The notes beneath the pieces are model-generated. The model did not search any database and was not told where the DNA came from. It saw only the letters and a list, made by a program, of their open reading frames with translations. From Cenococcum geophilum 1.58 (taxonomy: Eukaryota > Ascomycota > Dothideomycetes > Gloniales > Gloniaceae): a stretch of 64,000 nucleotides of DNA. A program made the position numbers and the translations under genes. Numbering within the stretch: the first letter of the stretch is position 1; each line of letters opens with the position of its first letter. The DNA lies in assembly GCA_001692895.1 (NCBI GenBank), contig KV748278.1:62001-126000 (forward strand), read 5' to 3'. Shown here piece after piece: positions 59,565-64,000 of this stretch.

Positions 59565-60798
59565 ATATTCTTAACCTTACTATATAGGCTTTTCTTTTCA
59601 AAAACTTAATTAGTCTTAATAACATTAAGTTATATAAAAAAGATAAGGTAAAAGGAAAAGAGTTAGATCTAAAAGAGGAGAAAGAGAAAAGTGATATATT
59701 TTAGAAACTTGGCGCACTTAGAAAGCTTTATAATATTACTATATACACTTATAGCTTAGCTAGAAATATAAGGGAGTTTAAAAGTCTTACAGGGAGAATA
59801 ATTCCGCTTAATAGTTGTATAAGATGGTATAGCGGGTATTTTATACTTAGCGTAGTAATTTAGAAAGAGTTTGCCCTTAATACGTATACTAAGCATAACC
59901 TTAATATACTTAAAAAGGACTTTCTTAGTCTAAAGGACTAGGAGGCGCTTTATATAATGAAAGGTTTTCTTTAGATATTCTACTAGGCAACTCTAAAATG
60001 CTAGGGATATAAAGTAACGCTTAAGAATATACTCTTTATAATAGATGTTATAATTAAGCACCTTAATAAATCTTAAATTAGTTTGTCTCCCCTTTCTAGT
60101 TCTTAATTTAGCTAATATTATATAATAGAAGGAGTATATATCTAATAAGGAGTTCTCTAAATATATTAAAAATGCTTAAAATATCTTTAATAAATATTAC
60201 CATAAAACAGATAACTCGCCCCTTTACGCCACTATACTTATTCTTTATCTAGCCCATTATATAAAATATATTAAGCAGGTTTAAAAGAAGGAGTAGCATA
60301 AGCCTGCACTTAATGGCGTTAAAGAGCTTTAGGAAAGATATTAGAATAGGAGTTCTATGCCTAGAAGTATATTATTATATAAAAGGATAGCTCTAGCTAA
60401 AGACCTTAACGAGTTTAATAAGATTGCTAAGGATTTTAATAATATAATGTTTCGACTAAAAGGTTAAGACGAGTATAAGGACTTTATCTCTAAGACGCTA
60501 TACAAGATTTTAACAACTGCACTTTAGTGGTAGTCTTAAGAACAGCAACAAAAGCGCTGGCTACGGCTCTCGCTTATGGCAATTGAAATTCTCTCAATTT
60601 TAGCAATAAGTAATAAGCCAAAAAGAGTCTTTTTAGGAGGACGTTATATAGTATTATAGGAGAGAATACAGATAGATTCTAAAACTCTTAAGAAAACAGA
60701 GTGTTTAAAGAATTGGTATTAGAGAAGAAATATAAGAGAAATAGGTGGATTTTCTCTAAGTATTTAGCTATTATATAGTTAGGGGGGAAAGGTACCAT

Positions 60799-60870
60799 AA
60801 TATCCACAATATCTATAATATCCGCAATATCTACAATATCCATAATATCTATAATATCTGCAATATCTGC
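60799..60870. repeat. Eight tandem 9-bp units
   Basis: Eight units of AATATCYRY, starting at 60799 and ending at 60870. It lies just beyond the hAT coding relic. Confidence 0.9.
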
Positions 60871-61004
60871 CAAATTCTGCTAGAACTGAGTCCTATTCTA
60901 CCTAGTTAGGGTAGAAAAGCTCCGCATAGGGCACCTTTATCCTTATCGATTGCGATATTTTATACATTTTCTATTGGATAAAGGATATTTTATGCTCGCT
61001 TATT
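60871..61004. other. Spacer before element L
   Basis: No gene. It is probably the remaining hAT 3' terminal region. ATT at 61002-61004 is the left target duplication of element L. Confidence 0.4.
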
Positions 61005-61041
61005 AGGGGGGTTTTGATGGAACGATATATTCATTTGATAT
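61005..61041 (+). repeat. Left TIR of element L
   Basis: Starts AGGGGGGTTTTGATGG; the inverted partner is 63797-63833. Confidence 0.9.
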
Positions 61042-61202
61042 AATCGACATACTAAATATTTAGCGCTTACTTGACGTCAACTTCGTTAAATATTAATTTG
61101 TTATTTAGGGGTTTCGAAACAGATTATTTGATAAGTAGTTGTTACTAAAAATAGATCCTGTTCCTTACCAAAATCTTTAATGCCAAAAGTCGCGATATCC
61201 TT

Positions 61203-62294
61203 ATGGACGAGCTTAAGCACTAAGCGTTCTTTGCTACTGTCTCTTGGCTAATCCAAACGAATAGCAGTAATGCCTTAGCAGTTGCAACCGCCCTCTGCAG
61301 CGACGACGATCTAATTTGGCCCTAGAAGCCGTATAAGCGACTTAGCCCTATCTATAAGCTAATTAACGTCTAGAAACCGGAGGACGAAGGAGGCCTTAGC
61401 GACTACTTATTCGAGTTCTTTATAAGATTTACTAAAGATAAAGTTAGAAAGCTCGCATGTAACCTTAATCTACCTACCAAATTTATAACCGATCTACGCT
61501 CTAGCTGGCCGAACGCGTTAACAAGTTCGCCTAATAAATCCTTACTTATCTTCCTCTGGCGCTCGGCTTATCCTCTCCCTCTTAGTTATATAATATTCTT
61601 CTTTAGCTATAGCCAACCTTAGCTATTATAAGTTTAGAATAGTGTTCTATAGGATATATAGAATAAGTTTAGAGCAAGGATTTAGCTTAATAAGCCTATA
61701 ATAACGCTGGAAAGGATTAAGCAGTATATAACTGCTATTGGCAGTTCGCTAGGTGACAATTTAATATTTGGCTTTATTAATAGTACAGAAGTTCATATCT
61801 ATTATCCAGGTAAAGGAGATTAAGAGCTCTTTTATAGCGGCCACTATAAATAGTATACCTGCGGGCACCTAGCAATTATTCTTCTAGACGGTTTATTTAG
61901 TGTAATCTTTACTAGATTACTTACTGCTAGTGGTGACGCTACACTCTATATCTAGGTTCGTCTTAGTAAGAGGTTAAAGGACTTGCTTAGCTATCTACTA
62001 GAGGATTAAGCTCGATTTATATATAGCGACGCGGCTTTTAGTTTATAGGATTATGTTCTAGGGCCCTATAAGAAATCTAGGAATAAGATACTAACCCTAA
62101 GTTAGCAAGCGCTTAATTAATGGCTATTAATAAAGAGGATTATAGTAGAGTATGGCTTTAGAGGCGTTAAAAGTACGTTTAAATTGTTAACTTATAGTCG
62201 GGTATTAGAAGTTAGGCTGTGCCTAATTGGCTTATATATGCCCGTTTTTGCCTTTTTATAAAACTGTCAAACCTATCTACGAGGGGGTAATTAA
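61203..62294 (+). pseudogene. DDE transposase relic of element L
   Basis: A single unbroken register of 364 codons from ATG 61203 to TAA 62294, with no indel but 17 internal stops, all TAA or TAG. DDE_Tnp_4 marks: IFGFINSTEVHI (the first catalytic Asp, expected in IDGTE, is Asn), FYSGHYK, a later IYSDAAF keeping the second Asp, and IVEYGFRGVKS keeping the Glu. The N-terminus (MDELKH…FFATVSW) fits fungal HARBI1-type relatives of about this length. Its mutations are only RIP-type, so the ancestral register can be followed by eye. Confidence 0.85.
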
Positions 62295-62525
62295 ATATTG
62301 AGAATGTTTAAGCTATTGCCGCCTTTATTAGAGGACTATCTAGCTACTAGTAGTAGTGGTAGTAAGGAGAGGGTTGGGTAAATATAGTAGTAGATTTAAG
62401 GTTGAAATAAGCTTAATTTATTCTCTAGTAAATATTAGGGAAAAGGAGGAGAAATAGCCTCTTTTTCTATATAACTATACTAAGACTTTCCTCCTGTTCC
62501 CCGTTGTTAACGGAGAATACCTACG

Positions 62526-63560
62526 TTATATATTACGAGCTTCCTCATCAAGTTAAACTTCTTGCTACTCTCTCCCTTTCTTACCTACTCCCCTAGCTGC
62601 CAAACCACGCAGAAGACTTAACACCTTATTCTAATACTTATCCTGCTTTCTCTCTATAGCTATAAAGCGTTGGCCAGTCTTATCCCTTATCTAATTAATA
62701 ATTTTGTAAAGTTCTATACGGGTAACGGTCTTAGCTAATAAAGTAGCAGTAAATGTACAAGGCTCCCTTATAGTAGCAGCAACAACCCTTATAGACTCTA
62801 GTGTAGCTATAGCTAGATTGTTTACTATATAGGACATTATTACAGCGTTCCGGCGTCCCTTTTAACTGCTATAAGTAGACAAACTAGAGGCTCTACTACA
62901 GCTAGACATTTCGCCTCTTTTACTAACTCTACCAGTAGATTTGGTATCTTCGTCCTTATAGTTAGATAGAGCCTCATCTGCACGCCGTTTGTCACCTAGA
63001 TTCCGTATAAGATTCGTCCAAATTGTCTCTCTTTAAGCCGCCCGTCGTTAGGCCTATTAAGTCTTTTTAGAAGGTTGCGAAATAATATTAATTTATTTAA
63101 TAAGGAGATTAAGGTAGATAAAGAACTCACTATAGCGAATCTCTCTACCGGAAGTATTATCCTCCTTAACTTTTTTCTTTCTTTTACTTATAAGCGCGTT
63201 AAATAGGGCCTTAAGTGAATAGAAGTTATACTCCGGGCCTCCTTCTTTAACGCGTTTCCTTATAAGGATTCTCTAGAATTTATCCTTTCCTTAAGGGCGA
63301 AGCTTAGCTTAATAGATATTCGCGGCTAGCAGAGCCAGAGCCTTCTTTTCCGCCTTCCCTATATATAACCTCTTCTTTTAGCCGCCTTCCTCACTTCCGC
63401 TTGAATTCGGTGACTTATCGCGACGTCTTAGCCTATCCTCTACACGAGCTTCTCTCTAAATAGCTTCATCAATAGTTTAGTAGATAAAATTAGGTGGTTA
63501 TAAAGGCTGGCTTGACGCGACCAAGACAGCAACGTGCGCGCGGCGCAGCTGCTCCACCAT
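62526..63560 (-). pseudogene. Myb-type DNA-binding gene relic of element L
   Basis: A minus-strand register of 345 codons from ATG 63560 to TAA 62526, with only TAA/TAG interruptions. It begins MVEQLRRAHVAVLVASS, has a basic acid-rich segment (RRRDKSPNSSGSEEGG) and a middle block typical of Myb/SANT-like transposon ORF1 (KFxRILIRKRVKEGGPEYNF, KALFNALISKRKKKV), then a charged tail (TGQRFIAIERKQDKY). Its probable role is DNA binding and helping the transposase. The assignment is weaker than for element H. Confidence 0.65.
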
Positions 63561-63796
63561 ATCAACGGTAGATTTGACATCACGTATAGGATCAAAAGGC
63601 ATAGTGGTAAAGGCAAAGTGTGGAAAATATAAGGCTATTTGGAGCGCTCGATCAAAACGTGTAAATAGTTAAAGATTTCGATGTTATATAACATCGTTTC
63701 GAATGATATTTGCCAAGAACTAAGTTCGATATTTTGAATGACTAACTAAATACTGCTAGTACGTGTCGATCGCTCGTTTTGACTTGCTTACACTAA

Positions 63797-63833
63797 ATAT
63801 CGAACGAATATATCGTTCCATCGAAACCCCCCT
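63797..63833 (-). repeat. Right TIR of element L
   Basis: Inverted copy of 61005-61041, followed by ATT. A perfect 18-bp palindrome CGATGTTATATAACATCG lies inside the right end at 63679-63696. Confidence 0.9.
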
Positions 63834-63836
63834 ATT

Positions 63837-63998
63837 CGCATTATCCAAAACAACCCTGGCCTCTGCGGCAGAGACGGCTGAAGATGCTGGAGAAGATGTG
63901 CTCGAAGCGCTCGTTCTGTTTCCATTCAAGCTCATACAAGCAAAGGACATCTTCTTCGCTGTCGTGGTAGGTAATCCCGCACCAACTACCTCGTCAAG
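63837..63998 (-). CDS. Possible host coding fragment interrupted by element L
   Basis: Balanced-composition DNA outside the transposon. On minus, an open frame reads LDEVVGAGLPTTTAKK, then a Ser/Ala-rich stretch, and runs into element L at 63833. The plus strand is also open over the same bases, so the coding strand is not certain. There is no recognisable domain, and the frame is cut at the right edge. If it is real, the gene was disrupted by the insertion. Confidence 0.3.
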
Positions 63999-64000
63999 TC

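Larger units (their letters stand above)
55745..60770 (+). pseudogene. hAT-family transposase relic, split by a LINE
   Basis: One plus-strand relic frame runs from about 56,000 through a low-complexity N-terminus to a BED-type zinc finger at about 56,727-56,815 (RFSFYYKYY…SNFQNHLVLKHG, with Cys residues mutated to Tyr). The RNase H-like core follows (ISIYLSIDIQTSLNNY, LKDYGIIQKLGAVISDNHIANN) and stops at GYILNL (57,509). After the LINE (57,510-59,564) and its target duplication it resumes at ILNL…AFLFS (59,565). It goes on through FQKLGALRKLYNI and ends with the dimerisation block (LSLMAIEILSILAISNKPKRVF, 60,565-60,630). Stops are TAA/TAG. Host cut-and-paste mobility is lost. The element ends were not found. 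Confidence 0.8.
61005..63833. mobile_element. PIF/Harbinger-type DNA transposon L
   Basis: A 2,829-bp element with 37-bp terminal inverted repeats (61005-61041, 63797-63833) that differ by three transitions, flanked by ATT (61002-61004, 63834-63836), the 3-bp duplication length typical of PIF/Harbinger. It holds a DDE transposase relic on plus and a Myb-type gene relic on minus, convergent as in element H. Confidence 0.88.

Noticed and set aside
60688-60873. Minus ORF with repeated Asp-Ile triplets
   Set aside because: It is merely the translation of the 9-bp tandem array.

Overview
The window looks like a gene-poor, transposon-packed island in the nuclear genome of a filamentous ascomycete (Pezizomycotina). 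Ordinary-composition host DNA is visible only at the two ends: positions 1 to about 2,000 hold most of a gene with a fungal-type intron, and about 63,834-64,000 hold a short coding-like piece. Almost everything between is AT-rich and poor in CpA/TpG but rich in TpA. The relic reading frames are broken almost only by TAA and TAG, the stops made from CAA, CAG or TGG by C-to-T change on one strand or the other. Copies of one repeat differ mainly by transitions. This is the signature of repeat-induced point mutation (RIP). No intact transposon gene was found.

Layout. 1-1,871 (minus): 3'-truncated ATP-grasp ligase gene. 2,246-3,771: a LINE 3'-end fragment, two inverted-repeat structures and the LTR of Gypsy element C. 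5,319-22,004: Gypsy element A (TSD GAAGG), inserted in C and itself carrying Gypsy element B (10,725-18,859, TSD TATAC) and a 587-bp TRIM-like element (19,028-19,614, TSD CTCCT). 22,640-27,660: a plus-strand piece (K) of the A/B family, split by a Tad1-like LINE (D, 23,133-27,486, about 13-bp TSD). 27,950-47,545: Gypsy element G, split by chromovirus-like Gypsy E (28,304-41,130, TSD CTTTA), which is split by Gypsy F (34,214-40,196, TSD ACTAG). 47,986-50,345: a Helitron helicase remnant and low-complexity GTA-rich DNA. 50,736-51,043: a short, much less mutated D copy. 52,140-54,480: a PIF/Harbinger-type element (H) with convergent Myb-like and DDE genes. 55,080-55,400: a minisatellite. 55,745-60,770: a hAT transposase relic split by a 2-kb ORF1-only LINE (57,510-59,564). 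61,005-63,833: a second Harbinger-type element (L) with 37-bp TIRs.

The elements fit inside one another with matching target-site duplications, so the insertion order can be read: C before A before B and the TRIM; G before E before F; K before D; hAT before the ORF1-only LINE. All five reverse transcriptases whose catalytic motif could be located have lost at least one of the two catalytic aspartates to asparagine, so none can work as it stands. The biological interest lies in the nest itself, the non-autonomous elements (TRIM, ORF1-only LINE, foldbacks), and an ATP-grasp biosynthetic-type gene beside a heavily RIPped block. Translations were done by eye. Element ends backed by LTR/TIR plus TSD are precise; other boundaries are approximate.
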